A DNA stretch of 64,000 nucleotides from the NCBI GenBank assembly GCA_030674185.1, contig CM060314.1, forward strand, positions 27,055,891 through 27,119,890, read 5' to 3'. The first letter of the stretch is position 1. Every line of letters starts with the position of its first letter. The position numbers and the translations under genes were made by a program. Below, piece after piece: positions 21,690 to 32,924 of this stretch. Source of the DNA: Monoplex corrugatus (lineage: Eukaryota; Mollusca; Gastropoda; Littorinimorpha; Ranellidae). The notes under the pieces are model-generated. The model was not told where the DNA came from, did not search any database, and worked only from the letters and a program-made list of their open reading frames with translations.

Positions 21690-22249
21690 TCTTGATGGTG
21701 ATGTTTAAAGCTAAACTGAGCCATGTCAAAGCTGTAACTATCTTTCAACACAATATCTCTTTAATCCTGAACAAACAAACAAACGAACAAACAAACAAAA
21801 CCACCAAAAACAACAACAACAAAGTGGAAAGGAAGTGAATATGTAAATGTGTTCTAATATAACGATATGTCCTTGATATTGACCATTCCGTCCATCATCA
21901 GCGGTTAAAAATCCTGAATATAAATGTATAAGTACAAAAAAAAGCATACATAAAACTGACCTAAATCATTTGAAATTGCTTCTGCATATCAAATTTACTC
22001 CAAAAATACACTTACGACATGTGCCCAATCATAAACCCTAAGAGGAAGGAAGTATGGAAGGTTTCAATACAAGAAAACGTACAAGTGAATGGACCAGCAA
22101 GGAAGAAAATCGTAGGACCGGCTAATAGAAAGCAAAGGAACAAGGCAGAAATAAAGACAGTGACAGAAAGGATGACATTTCTAGCACTGATATCCCAGAA
22201 GGTGAAAATACTATTTTTACTGAAAGAGCTCCCCGCATTCCCACAGGGG
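21690..22249 (-). mobile_element. short interspersed element F4, copy 2
   Basis: Plus-strand landmarks are GTTTAAAGCTAAACTGAG, AAAGCTGTAACTATCTTTC, AATTGCTTCTGCATATCAA, GTGCCCAATCATAAACCCTA, CGTACAAGTGAATGGACCAG and GCATTCCCACAGGGG. They are collinear with 50,702-51,255 and inverted relative to 15,393-15,960. A (CAAA/CAAC)-rich insertion at about 21,770-21,825 lengthens the unit. No target-site duplication is apparent. Confidence 0.7.
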
Positions 22250-22499
22250 TATTCATACGAGTCATATCTCACAGCTGCTCAAAGACCGTTTTCATTTCAT
22301 GTTACTTTGCACAGAAGGGAGACAAGTCCTAATAAACGATCTTCAGATGATCCCTAGAGTAGTGTTGCTCACATCAACGTATCCCTAAGTTCGATAGAAA
22401 CACAATCTTCATTTTTCTTTAACACTGACAAAAGTATTTGATTAATATTGCCAGGCCGACTAAATCAGAGCGTCATGTCTAAACCTGTTCTGAGTTAAC
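22250..22499. other. unassigned DNA
   Basis: Nothing recognised. Confidence 0.5.
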
Positions 22500-22660
22500 A
22501 ACGATAACAAGAAACACCCGAGGGCGCTGGGTGGGACCCAGAGCACCAATGCCTCACAACTCTCCGGACGATCACCTCCCAAGCTCCCGACTGTTCATAG
22601 ACGTTTACAACTATCTGCTCCACGTGAACATTCCTTGCAGCAGAAGGCCACAAAAGACAT
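22500..22660 (+). repeat. repeat R5, copy 1
   Basis: It starts ATAACAAGAAACACCCGAGG, then GGGACCCAGAGCACCAATGC, and ends near ATCACCTCCCAAGCTCCCGA. The same order occurs at 29.30, 34.01 and 34.55 kb. It is GC-richer than its surroundings. Class unknown. Confidence 0.75.
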
Positions 22661-22993
22661 GAGTCCTGCACCCTCAAGTCATAATTACAAGGTTCCTTTC
22701 TCCATCTGTGTCCATTAAATTAACTTTAGCTGAATGAAACTGGTGTCATGTTAGACAAGGTATGTGTCAATAAACAGGACGTATGTAGACAGCCAGAGGT
22801 CACCTTTCAGTATAGCACTAGGACCACGTTATTACTAAATTTGATCACAGTCAAGACGGAGAGACTACACGTGAAGTCATGATATTAATGTGAAAAGACA
22901 AGGGAACAACACGCAATCTTGGCGCACACTAGTATCGTATACGAAAAAAGATGAATACTGAAGTACAATTTATACACCGAAAATTAGATCTGC

Positions 22994-23088
<95 letters not shown>

Positions 23089-23104
23089 TGCACACACGCA
23101 CATT
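22661..23104. repeat. unassigned DNA with (CA)n(CACG)n at 22,999-23,100
   Basis: Unassigned up to 22,998. A (CA)n tract follows that grades into ACGC units. Confidence 0.8.
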
Positions 23105-23590
23105 TTCAAAACACCTTACTTCAGCAGTTTTAGAGATTTCATTTTCTTACTAGACAGTTCTCAACTTTTTAAAAGAGATAGAGACAGTGTGTGTCAGTTT
23201 GTATTCTCTTTGTGAGGTCAAGCATACCACAAGACATGATGAAACACGACAAACACATACATCACACTGAAATTGCGCTTAATCAAGTGTATGACATACA
23301 GAAATCAGTTGCGGAAGATTCTTTCTCCGTTCCTCCCTTCCCCCTTTCGCTGAGGAGTTTGGTTACTCTGTAACTTTGTCCTCTGCAAACATGGTTTGCT
23401 GTGCAGGTCTGTGTGAAGTCAAACATTTCTCATGTGACTGTCACATGAACCTGACAAACAAAACAAATGCAGACCATTACATGCACCACACTCTGACAGT
23501 GTTTAAACAATTATGTGGGACGCAGGCATCAGTTGGGGAGGAAATCCTTGCACGCGAGTGCGTGCGTGCGTGTACACACAGACACACACA
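23105..23590 (+). repeat. module F3, copy 2
   Basis: Shares CTAGACAGTTCTCAAC, GGTCAAGCATACCACAAGAC, AATCAAGTGTATGACATACA, GCAGGTCTGTGTGAAGTCAA and GACAAACAAAACAAATGCAG, in order, with copy 1 at 14.4-15.3 kb. Where copy 1 has long GT and GA tracts, this copy has only GATAGAGACAGTGTGTGTCA. Confidence 0.8.
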
Positions 23591-24039
23591 CATATACACA
23601 TTTCTTTGGCACCGGAGTTAGGTCAACATTGTATCAATAGAACCAAAGACGCCATGAACTTCAATGGAACATTAAATCACATAACCAACGAATGTTTTGT
23701 ACGAAAACTAGATACAACTTAAAAAGAGTTTGTTATGTACAAAATGAAACTTCACAGAAACAGATTTAATCGTGCACAAAACACAGTAGCTCCAACTTGT
23801 AACAACGTCGAAATAAAGATAAAGCTTGGTGTCCAGGCAAAATTAAGTGCCTATGACGCACTATTGGGCTTCAGTAACTGAAAGAAAACCGTCTCGTTAA
23901 ACATGAACTGTACGCTTGATATTTAAAACCAACAGCGAAAAAGTTTACTCTGATAATGCCCAACCTACCACACATGACAATTTCAGGGCTGTGTAAAAAG
24001 TCACACAACAAAAGTGACTGGTTCTTTCTTGATCAAAAT
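23591..24039. other. unassigned DNA
   Basis: Nothing recognised. Confidence 0.5.
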
Positions 24040-24229
24040 TAAGGAGGACTGAATACAATCTTAAAGAAGATGTGGTCAAGCCAACCATACAATCTTCCTT
24101 TTTATACAAAAAAAAGTATTACACAAAATCCAGACTTTCTTCTCAAAATCACTGACTATAAATAGACATGAAGGGAACACAATTTCTTCACTAACAGGCT
24201 GTCACAACAGTGAAAACACTATTTTACAC

Positions 24230-24292
<63 letters not shown>

Positions 24293-24304
24293 ATATATAT
24301 GAGT
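24040..24304 (+). repeat. dispersed repeat pair, copy 2, with (AC)n
   Basis: Partner of 7,545-7,690 (inverted). Landmarks are GTGGTCAAGCCAACC, CTTCCTTTTTATAC, TCTTCTCAAAATCACTGACT and GGCTGTCACAACAGTGAAAA. A pure (AC)n follows at 24,232-24,290. A 16-bp perfect palindrome (ACTCATAT and its complement) follows at 24,289-24,304. Confidence 0.55.
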
Positions 24305-24560
24305 TCTTGAGAAAGAGCTGTCCACACACCTTCCTGAAAAAGCCACGCTGACCTAAAGCACTATTTTGTCCATACGACCTTGACCGTGGTACCATGAGCT
24401 ACAAATTTACACATTCTTGCCTCCTGAACAGTCCACCTTTTAAACGCTAATTTGATAGACCCATCCAGAAACAGGTGAGGAAAAAATCTTACTAATGCTG
24501 TTTTTGTCTCTCTCTCTCTCACACTTACACACGTACAAACACACACACACACATACTTAC

Positions 24561-24633
24561 CCCCCCCCCCCCCGTAGTCTGATCGATATGAAACAATCAT
24601 CTTTGAAAGAAAAAAAAAAAAGGGGGGGGGGGG
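24561..24633. repeat. poly-C and poly-G pair
   Basis: About 14 C (24,561-24,574) and, about 45 bp later, poly-A followed by about 11 G (24,622-24,633). The two runs can pair with each other, or the G run can join quadruplex-type structures. Confidence 0.95.
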
Positions 24634-24639
24634 AAGGGA

Positions 24640-25273
24640 GAAGGGGGAAATACTGAAAACATGACCATGATTTATCCAGATAGTTAATATGCACAACTGG
24701 ACTCACAGATAAGATATACTAAACTGTGGTGGATGCACCACTGTTTCACTAAATTTAAAACCTACAAAGAGAAGTAGAAATCAATCGATAATACCGATAC
24801 TATTAGTATTAGCCATATACGACAAAACAGATAAAATGAAATCAGACTGGCAAATAACATTGCAGAATGGACAGTTTCAGTCCATCCCAATGCTTTTCAG
24901 ATAGATACCTAGGCGTGAAGAGTGCGGCAGAGCATCAAGTAGCTCAGTATAAAAGCAAGGAACTATCTGAATAAATATGTATAGATCGACCAGTGGGCAG
25001 AAGGAGGAGATGGCAGAAAAAGTGAAGAGGAATGCAGCACAACACAAGATCTGGTAGAAAAGTGGGTGGTTTGTAACATACTGCTTTCAGAAAATAGTGG
25101 TGCTGTCAATGACTGCAGAAGTGAGTCCTGGCAACCTAACGGGAGTACTAGAATGTACGATGGAATACTGAGATATATGAAACCCCCAAAACAGTAGTTA
25201 CCTACAGTTACTCAATCTGTCTACGAGAAACATTATGGAACACTAATATCATTACTATTTGGAATTGATGAAA
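24640..25273. other. unassigned DNA upstream of RNase H-type LINE
   Basis: No RT-like translation is evident, so the LINE that starts after the AC tract appears 5'-truncated rather than continuing leftwards. Confidence 0.5.
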
Positions 25274-25288
25274 ACACACACACACACA

Positions 25289-25333
<45 letters not shown>

Positions 25334-25336
<3 letters not shown>

Positions 25337-26641
25337 ATAGCTCCCCTTCTTTTCATGATATTAATGCATGACTTACCCAGTAAAGTATCTAAGCATGTAG
25401 TTTTAGCTCAATATGCTGACGATTTATGCATGTGGATGCAGGTAAATATGAAAAAGAAAACTCCTTTGCGCTGTATCAATTATACACGCAAATGCTACCA
25501 ATTTGAACTTGATAAAATAGCGCGATACATGGTAGAAAATGGGTTACATCTATCCCTGGAAAAAACAAAAATAGTTTTATTTAATAATGGAGCTAACCCA
25601 GTAAATATTCCCACTTTCAAACTGGGAGATACTCTTCTTCAGTTTAACGAGTCGATTAAATTCTTAGGAGTTTTCCTTACAGCAAAATTATCTTGGAATC
25701 AGCATATTGAATACTTATTAACCAAAGCTCAAAAAAGTTTAAATTTATTAAAAATAGTTCGCAAACAGACATGGGGTCAAGATTCATCAACACTTGTTCA
25801 TCTTTGTAAATCGCTTGTTAGATCTAAATTAACCTATGCTCAAGAAATCTTCTTCAGTGCACCGAAACACTTACTAAAAAAACTGCAGAGCATAGATTGT
25901 AAAGGTTTCAAACTTGCACTGGGTCTTCCAATGCATGCTTCCTGTCTTCGGACATATAATGAAATCAAACTGTTGCCACTTGATGAGCAAAGGAAAGTCG
26001 CTTCTACTAAATTTTTGTTAAGAAACACCACCGTAGAAAACATCTCAGAAACAGAAATTAAACTGAGATCAGATACTGACTTTCCAAAACGAGCTAAATC
26101 AATATCTTCACAGGTCACACTTGCAACATACACATCTGACGTCATGAAAGGCTCAGGAATTGATCTAGACGTAGATCCTGTATCTATACGACCTTCCTTT
26201 TCGCCAGTACCCAGTTGGGAACTCCAAAGAGCACGATTTGACGTACACCACACTAATTTAAAAAAAGGAGACAATATAAACTTACTGGCAAGTCAGGTTA
26301 AATGTCATATAGACGACGTATATTCTGATCATTTGAAAATTTACACTGATGGGTCAGTAATTGAAAGAAAAGCAGGCTCAGCATTTTTAATACCTGCTCT
26401 CAAAATTGAAAAATCTTTCTACATAGGACTTGATAAATCTATCTTTACAGCTGAACTCTTTGCAATATTAATGGCTTTAAACTTTCTGATAAGTCTTCCT
26501 AGGACAATTTTTCAGATACTTCTTTGCGTTGATTCAAAATCAGTACTTCAGGCTCTTGAATTATCAAAATTACAAACAAGATCAGAAATGATTCTGGAAA
26601 TAAGTCACTTGATTCATAATTTTATCTTTAAGAGGCACTGA
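25334..26641 (+). pseudogene. LINE ORF2: RT (part) and RNase H
   Basis: The frame enters directly from the AC tract at VIAPLLFMILMHDLP, which is RT palm motif B-like, then QYADDLCMW (catalytic YADD), then LHLSLEKTKIVLF and IKFLGVFLTAKLSWNQHI (thumb entry). After ~200 residues of linker comes RNase H: LKIYTDGSVIERKAGSAFLI (first Asp), FTAELFAILMALNFL (Glu) and CVDSKSVLQALE (second Asp). The frame ends at a TGA at 26,639-26,641, just before the last RNase H motif, which continues in another frame. The endonuclease and N-terminal RT are absent. Inactive, but only lightly decayed: about 435 codons are open. Confidence 0.85.
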
Positions 26642-27131
26642 TATTACTTTCTGCTGGATACCTTCTCATAGTTCTTTTAGTTATAATAATAAAGTTGACA
26701 GGGCTGCCAAACGGGGAGCTAATAACTCACTAGATTCAAACAATATCCAGCTTTCTCTCTCGTTGCACGAGAATTACACTTTAGTGGACAACTACGTCTG
26801 GAAGCAGTTCCAATTAAAACAGAAAAAGTATGATAAATGTCACATGAACTTTGAAGTTAGCAAAATACTTAAGCAGCTTCATGCCAGCAGAACTATACAG
26901 TCCCTTATGTACAGATGGAAACTTGATGCATTCAAAACAAAATATACCAATAACATAGTGTGTCTGTGTGGAAAGAAGATAACACATAGTCATATTCTTT
27001 CTTGCGTTAGGGTAAAACGACATATTCCAACACTATCTGTGAGTACAGTTTCTGACATATTTGCCTCATCATCATTACTGTATGAATTTTTTGTTAGCCT
27101 GTCAAAAAGTCCTATAGCGAATTACCTTTAA
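26631..27131 (+). pseudogene. LINE ORF2 continuation: RNase H end and C-terminal tail
   Basis: In the +1 frame the translation reads RGTDITFCWIPSHSSFSYNN then KVDRAAKRGANN, the last RNase H block with its final catalytic Asp. A ~120-residue tail follows with CLCGKKITHSHILSC, a C-x-C...H-x4-C cluster like that at the ends of I-group ORF2 proteins, and a TAA at 27,129-27,131. It overlaps the end of the preceding frame, so one indel near 26,620-26,638 separates the two. Confidence 0.8.
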
Positions 27132-27478
27132 AATGTTATTTGACTTGTTCATTGTTGTGGTTAGTCAATTATTAGTTTTACTTTTTATTCATTTCTTCCG
27201 GATATTTACTAATTTTGTTTGTTAGTTTGTTTGTTTAAATCGATAATTATGGTAACATTATTTGTTAGTTTTACCTTCCCTTCTTCAAAACAGTTATTTT
27301 CTGGATCATCTTTTCTCAAATTCAAAATTAACAATTTTCAAATATCCTCTTCACTCCTCCTCTATCACTCCCCTCCCCCCCCCCCTTTTTTTTTTTGTTT
27401 TTTTTTGTTGTCTAAAATCACTTTAGTGAATAGACATTAAATCAAAGACCACCACCACCACACACACACACACTCACA

Positions 27479-27534
<56 letters not shown>

Positions 27535-27536
<2 letters not shown>

Positions 27537-28166
27537 ATTCGAAATCTCTGTCTGCAGACTCGATCTGTAACGGTTACAGTTGAGTGAACATAAACTTTGC
27601 TTTTCACTGATTGGAAAAAAATAACAAAGGACCCTCCCTCCCCCACAAATTGCACATGGATCGATGTTCCCTTTCTTCCACAGGAAATTTCCACACACTA
27701 AAATGCATGCAGTGTTTCTTTATAATTCTTTATTGGACAATGTATTATGTCAATGCCTTTGACCGTGCTGAAGGCACATATCATTAAAACATAGTCTTCT
27801 TTATCTAAATAAAAACAATAAACAAATAAACAGAGAAGCAGACAGACATACAGACACACACACAAACACACTCAGACACACATAAACACACTCAGACACA
27901 CACAGTGTTTCTCTTGCACACCTCTTTCACATGCATACACGCACACACACACGCGCGTGCACATATATATTCAAATATACGAACCGAACGAACGTCATGG
28001 CTTAACGTGAATACTCTCTTCTGCTAAAAAGAAAAAGACCGTGAATTCAAGTCTTTGCTGCGAATCAACGTCACATTTCTATTTAAACGCTGATTTCATA
28101 GATGATAAAACAAAAGAGAAGAAAGAAAGGACGAAAGAAACAAACACAGAAACAAACACAGAAGGA

Positions 28167-28214
<48 letters not shown>

Positions 28215-28224
28215 ATGTGTATGC
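27535..28224. other. unassigned DNA with (GAAA)n
   Basis: Unassigned, with an AC-rich patch (27,846-27,960) and a (GAAA)n tetranucleotide at about 28,164-28,213. Confidence 0.6.
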
Positions 28225-28695
28225 ACATACAGGAAAACAAGATCAAACGAAAGGATGGCAGTATCGACAGAAAAAAAAATTAATGATTCCCATAGTCTTC
28301 TCCTGCATTGATCTCTACGTACATTTCCATGCCCAATGCCTGCAAAAAGCAAGAGAACGACCAATGAGAGCATGCATATTTGAAGTCTTTGTCGTCTTTC
28401 ACAGAAATTTCAGGACTGGCCAGCAAACAGCATTTACACGCAAATGCCGCCATAAATGCCCCAGGGACCAAGCCCACGTGAAAAGGATATTAAAAAAACA
28501 ACAAAAACAAAAAACAACAACAACAAAAAGAAACAGTATCAGCGGCGTGACAGACCAATCCATTTTCCTAAAGATTCAACATGAGTGTTGATTACTTCCA
28601 GCTGCTAAAACAATACATGTTACATATGTTGATATCTCTTCTACTGAGAGTGTATCACATCGTCTTCAGCACTAAGTGGCATGCTGTAAAATTGT
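28225..28695 (+). repeat. module A, copy 2
   Basis: Landmarks are CTGCATTGATCTCTACGTAC, GAGCATGCATATTTGAAG, TGCTAAAACAATACATG, GTTGATATCTCTTCTACTGA and GGCATGCTGTAAAATTGTG. The order is as at 16,960-17,410. An ACAA-rich low-complexity patch interrupts it at about 28,490-28,530. Confidence 0.7.
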
Positions 28696-29295
28696 GACAT
28701 TTTCAAGTTTTGACAGAAACACCCCCACACACCCAAACAAACAAACAAAACAAAAACAACAAAAAACAACAAACAAAAAACACATGCTAATACGAGTCAT
28801 TGTCTCAGAATTTCATTACACATCTTCTTCTTCTATCGTTCGCCACCCACGAGGTCAGGCCGCACCTAACGATTCTTCTTCTTTAATCACTTAATGTGCA
28901 TTTTTCCGCTTTGAATAAAAGAAGATCCAAATCACATGTGGTAAATTCCCCAAGCTGTTTACAGTGGAATTTTTTTAGGCACGGGCTTATGCCATCTGCC
29001 ATGGTTATTCTGAGCTCCCATCTCACGGCAGCCTATTTGTATCGTAGTCAGTATGGAACCGTCTACACATTGCAACACTCTTTTTCTTTTGAGCAAATTA
29101 ATACTGAAATCGAATCGCGTCTTTACGGTTCTCTCAGTGTAATCTCTGCAACTCTGAAGTTTTTGATCACTATGTTTCTTAGTTTTCAGCTTTAACACTG
29201 TGTTCAGCACACATTTCTAATCAGTGAATTGATTTTTTTTCTTTATTTCTGCTTTTTTTCCAGTTTTGAACTCCCATGCAGAGAATTTCCGACCA
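28696..29295. other. unassigned DNA
   Basis: An A-rich patch at 28,730-28,785 is followed by AT-rich sequence with no recognised feature. Confidence 0.5.
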
Positions 29296-29299
29296 TTAA

Positions 29300-29423
29300 A
29301 CTAAATTAACAAGAAACGCCCGAGGCTGCTGGATGGAACCCAGAACAACAATGCCACACCACTGACGGGACAATCCTTTCTAGCTCCCGATGCTACACGG
29401 TAGCCATATCGTTAAGCAAAGAA
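29300..29423 (+). repeat. repeat R5, copy 2, first part
   Basis: It starts TTAACAAGAAACGCCCGAGG, then GGAACCCAGAACAACAATGC, and ends GTTAAGCAAAG. The rest of the unit resumes at about 29,705, so a ~280-bp segment (29,424-29,704, with a TTA-rich run at 29,640-29,690) is inserted or unrelated. Confidence 0.7.
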
Positions 29424-29704
29424 GGGGGATGGGGGTGGGTGTGGCGGGGGCTGTTCATGTGCTGCATGACCCATTCGGATCCAGTTATCAAGGATCTTGT
29501 CTCGTCTATCAGGCTTGAATGTGCCCTAATTCAGCATTGTGTGTGTCTGGTCGTTCTTGGACGATAGCTTTGGTAAATGATAGGAGTGCACGCCTTGGTT
29601 TGATACTTAATCAAGATTTGGCATGTTACAAGTGTCATTATTATATTTAATATTATTAATATTATTATTATTATTAATATATCATTACTACCTCGTTCAC
29701 AAGC

Positions 29705-29955
29705 CGAATGGCAAGGCAAGGGGAACACAAACCCCTGGACAAAGCCATACAACTCACACAAGTCAGATTCGGCCCAGCTACCGAACGAAAGGAGAATGAA
29801 ATTGCCCTTCTTTGCTTTGCCTTCATCTCTCTACTAGGCAGCCCGCCCATCCGCCAAACTCGCGTAGCTCCCAGCTATTCTCCCCTTACTACAGTCTTGA
29901 GACTTAGCAGTCGGAAACTCCCTACGTTGCTTAAGAACAACTACAATGAATGAAT
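29705..29955 (+). repeat. repeat R5, copy 2, second part
   Basis: Matches the distal part of R5 as seen at 34,130-34,350. Shared blocks are GGACAAAGCCATACAACTCA, TCGGCCCAGC, a TAGGCAGCCCGCCCATCC stretch and CAGTCGGAAACTCCCTACGT. Confidence 0.65.
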
Positions 29956-30050
29956 TTCTTTCTTCTCCACATTCTCCATTTCATTCCTATCTAGATAGTT
30001 GGCTACATTGCCATAGCTATTGACAACCTCAATAGCTGAGAACTTCAAAC

Positions 30051-30438
30051 GTCTATTTCTTGAGTTCAGTCACAGCCCTCAATGTAATAACTGGCCAGCT
30101 TACTGTACGTCTTAAAATGCCCATTACTCCGGTGGTGTCCGCTCAGTGTTGGATTCAGAACCTGTGATCCCGTTCACTTTCAAGACTTCGATAGTGCTGA
30201 AGACTTTATGTAATCCCCCGGAGTCTTCTAGATGCTGACTGACATATTTAGGTGGAGCGCAAATGGAACTGTCCCAGTGGAAATGAACTGCTTCTGGACA
30301 AATTCAAATTCCGACGTCTTCCTTTTAACCAGAATATTTACCCTACTCCTCTTTCAATCAGTTCGATAAACAGCAAAATCGATTTTGTGATCAGTTCATT
30401 TACAGGAAGGCATTTCTCACTGCAAAAGCATTCGACGC

Positions 30439-30498
<60 letters not shown>

Positions 30499-31210
30499 CA
30501 CACACACACACATACACACCACAACTCTAAATTACCAGGCAGCATTCTAATGAATAGAGCTGGCTGGAGGAAAAGCTCTAAGCAATGCAAACAGATGAGG
30601 TCTTAGCTTCGATCTGACGCTACATACGAAGAATATTTTAATGGTGAAACTTTGATACTTTGTGCAAGACAGTAAACGAAAAAAAAAAAGAAGAAAAAGT
30701 CACATTTTGCTGACACACACATTCTGGAGCAGAGAGCACGAACTAGTCAGCTAAAGAATAGAAGATTCTTAAAGTTCGGCCAAGACGACATTCAGTAAGA
30801 CAGTTAGAAAGAACGGGCTGCAGAAGTTCTATTGTGGTAGCACAAAATATCCATTTGCTGATGAGTCTGGAATTGGAAAGAAATCAATGAGTTGATATGA
30901 TCTGATGCAAAGCGACTGCCCGCACAAAGAACAGACATGCAGTAAGTACTGATACAGTAAATGAAACAAAACAGATGCAACCATCTGACCAAGTGGCTTT
31001 TGCAAAACATACCAAAGACACTAAAAGAATTTATTAACCAAACTGAAGGCATGAAGATTGACAACAAACGACATAGAGCATCTCACTATCACTTGGGTTG
31101 TAAAGAATCACTGAAGACGAAGACTGTTTAATTCTGTTGTGAATCCTTGGGTATTTGAATATTATGTGTAAAAGCGTGACTGCAATGCGAACAAGATATA
31201 TAACCGAATA

Positions 31211-31280
<70 letters not shown>

Positions 31281-31645
31281 GAGAGAGAGTGGGGGGAAGA
31301 TGTGCTGCAATCTTATGATATGATATTTATCTTATCTATTTTGAGGGAGCACCCAGAAGGAAGGTCAGGTGACAAGTTGTAATGAGTTTCGATGTCTTGC
31401 CAACCTACCCTGTCTTAACCCTGAGGGCAGCCCTTTGGTTTTCCCTTACTGTCTGCCCCATTGTACCTTGCTGCGCCCAACTGTTCGACACATATGCTGA
31501 AACAGCACGACTGCTAATTATCCTTTTGCAACTAGCAAGGTCAGTAGAAAGAGTAGAAACTCTGTAAAAGATGTGGGCAGAGGGGGTAATGGTGGGGATC
31601 CTCCATCGCCAGTAGGAATACAGGCAGCACCGTTTACAATACGGG
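30051..31645 (+). repeat. module F1, copy 3, most complete
   Basis: Head: TGAGTTCAGTCACAGCC, TGGCCAGCTTACTGT and GGTGGTGTCCGCTCAGTGTT. Then TATTTAGGTGGAGCGCAAAT, CCTTTTAACCAGAATATTTA, ATCAGTTCGATAAACAGCAA, a GGAAGGCATTTCTCACTGCA block, (CA)n 30,441-30,516, AATAGAGCTGGCTGGAGGAA, ACATTCTGGAGCAGAGAGCA, TTGATATGATCTGATGCAAA, (GA)n 31,215-31,275 and GATGTCTTGCCAACCTACCC. About 1.6 kb. No ORF of note. Confidence 0.8.
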
Positions 31646-32924
31646 TTTGAAGACGATGAGAGTGAGGATCAAAGCTGTTGAAATCTTGTCAGATGTCATG
31701 GTTCAAAAGAAATAATACGTATATCTTTTCACCAAACATGCAGACGTTTTGTAATGCTATACAAAATCCGCTTTTTTGTTTTGATTTCTTTGGCAATGTC
31801 AGGAGGGGGAGAGGAGGTAGGCGAGTTCGCCATGGTGTCGATCACAGCATTCTTGCCTTCCTCCCATCGCCTCCAAACCCACACCTGAACTTGACAGTTT
31901 TGTTCCTATTGTTTGCACAAAACATTACACTGTGTGCTGGAGGTTTTCATGGACAGCCTTTTGATGTAATATCCAGCCCTCCTACTACGAGAAATCCTGG
32001 GTTTGACACCAGGCCGAGATACCCCCCCCCGATTCATCCACAAAATATTGATCGGTGGTCTTGATGTTAGTTGTTTGCATGAGACAGTAACTCTACGTGC
32101 TGACCTGGGATGAATGTTTAGAAAAAAATACAAGCATGGAGAAAAAGACTGACGACTTCATTTTAAGGCAACGTACTCTCTCCCATGATAATGACTCTTA
32201 ATCTTACACACAAAAAAACCCGTTGTCATAAAACTTACAAAATACAATAAAGGTTTTTCCAAAACCGATGGTAAAGACCTTAACTGTTCTCAGGGTCAGG
32301 TATCCATTCTCAGCTGGGTGAGCTGGGTGCAGTATGCACACAGTTTTTTTTTTCTGGCTCAGTCAGACTGTAGTCAGTTCCTTTTCTTAAAACTTATTTT
32401 CAGGATTGTTCTGTATTTACCACTACGCACTTTTCTGATCCTCGTGCCAGTAGTAAGCCTAAACATAACCAGTGAGATGTGTGTACATTTGAACCCATAG
32501 TCCTGCCCATAAAGCGGAACCTCCAGACCTGGTGAGGTTGTAAGGATTACAAACACATGTAACAAAAGAATTCCCTAGTACAAGAGTCCATGTAAAATGC
32601 TTTTCTTGCAAAAAACGAAAAAACAAACAAACAAACAAAAACAAACAAACAAACAAACAAACAAAAACGATACCAAAACCAAAAACCAAACCAAACAAAA
32701 CAAACAAACAAAAAACCCCAACAACAACAACAACAACAAAAACCGTTTCCGTATCTGAAACATAAGCAGGGTTTTCAGAAACACTTTTTCACGTATTCAT
32801 GCTCTGGTCTTTATTTTCGAATTGTTATGTATTACTGTTATACAATTCATTACTGTTATACAATCGTCTGCGCCGATATATCATTTTCAATGATAGCTAA
32901 TCCCAGCTAATCTATTATTGGTGC
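31646..32924. other. unassigned DNA with A-rich tract
   Basis: It contains a possible SINE head (listed separately), an ACAAA/CAAA-rich tract at 32,618-32,745 and an 18-bp tandem duplication at about 32,829-32,865. Nothing else recognised. Confidence 0.5.
31935..32030 (+). mobile_element. possible degraded tRNA-derived SINE head
   Basis: CTCCTACTACGAGAAATCCT is followed by GGGTTTGACACCAGGCC, resembling an anticodon arm and the B-box (GGTTCGANTCC) of a tRNA-derived promoter. The A-box side is too mutated to confirm. A poly-C run follows. It could be chance. Confidence 0.3.

Larger units (their letters stand above)
25274..27534 (+). mobile_element. I-group-like LINE with RNase H domain, between two (AC)n tracts
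   Basis: Sequence from about 25,334 to 27,458 is an AT-rich ORF2-type fragment plus a ~300-bp 3' UTR containing poly-C/poly-T (about 27,375-27,400). It is bordered on the left by (AC)n (25,274-25,333, one interruption) and on the right by CCA units and (AC)n (27,459-27,534), both tracts in the same orientation. Microsatellite on both sides fits insertion into a pre-existing (AC)n, or a simple-sequence tail plus unrelated AC expansion. The exact clade (I, Nimb, R1-like or other) is not assignable by eye. Confidence 0.8.

Noticed and set aside
22019..22357. 112-codon basic frame within F4 copy 2
   Set aside because: The equivalent frames in the other two F4 copies are broken, and the frame does not respect the element boundary. 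F4 appears noncoding.
25259..25333. Start codon and poly-TH leader of the LINE frame
   Set aside because: The first ~25 codons are the (AC)n tract. Real RT similarity starts only after it, so this is not the protein start.
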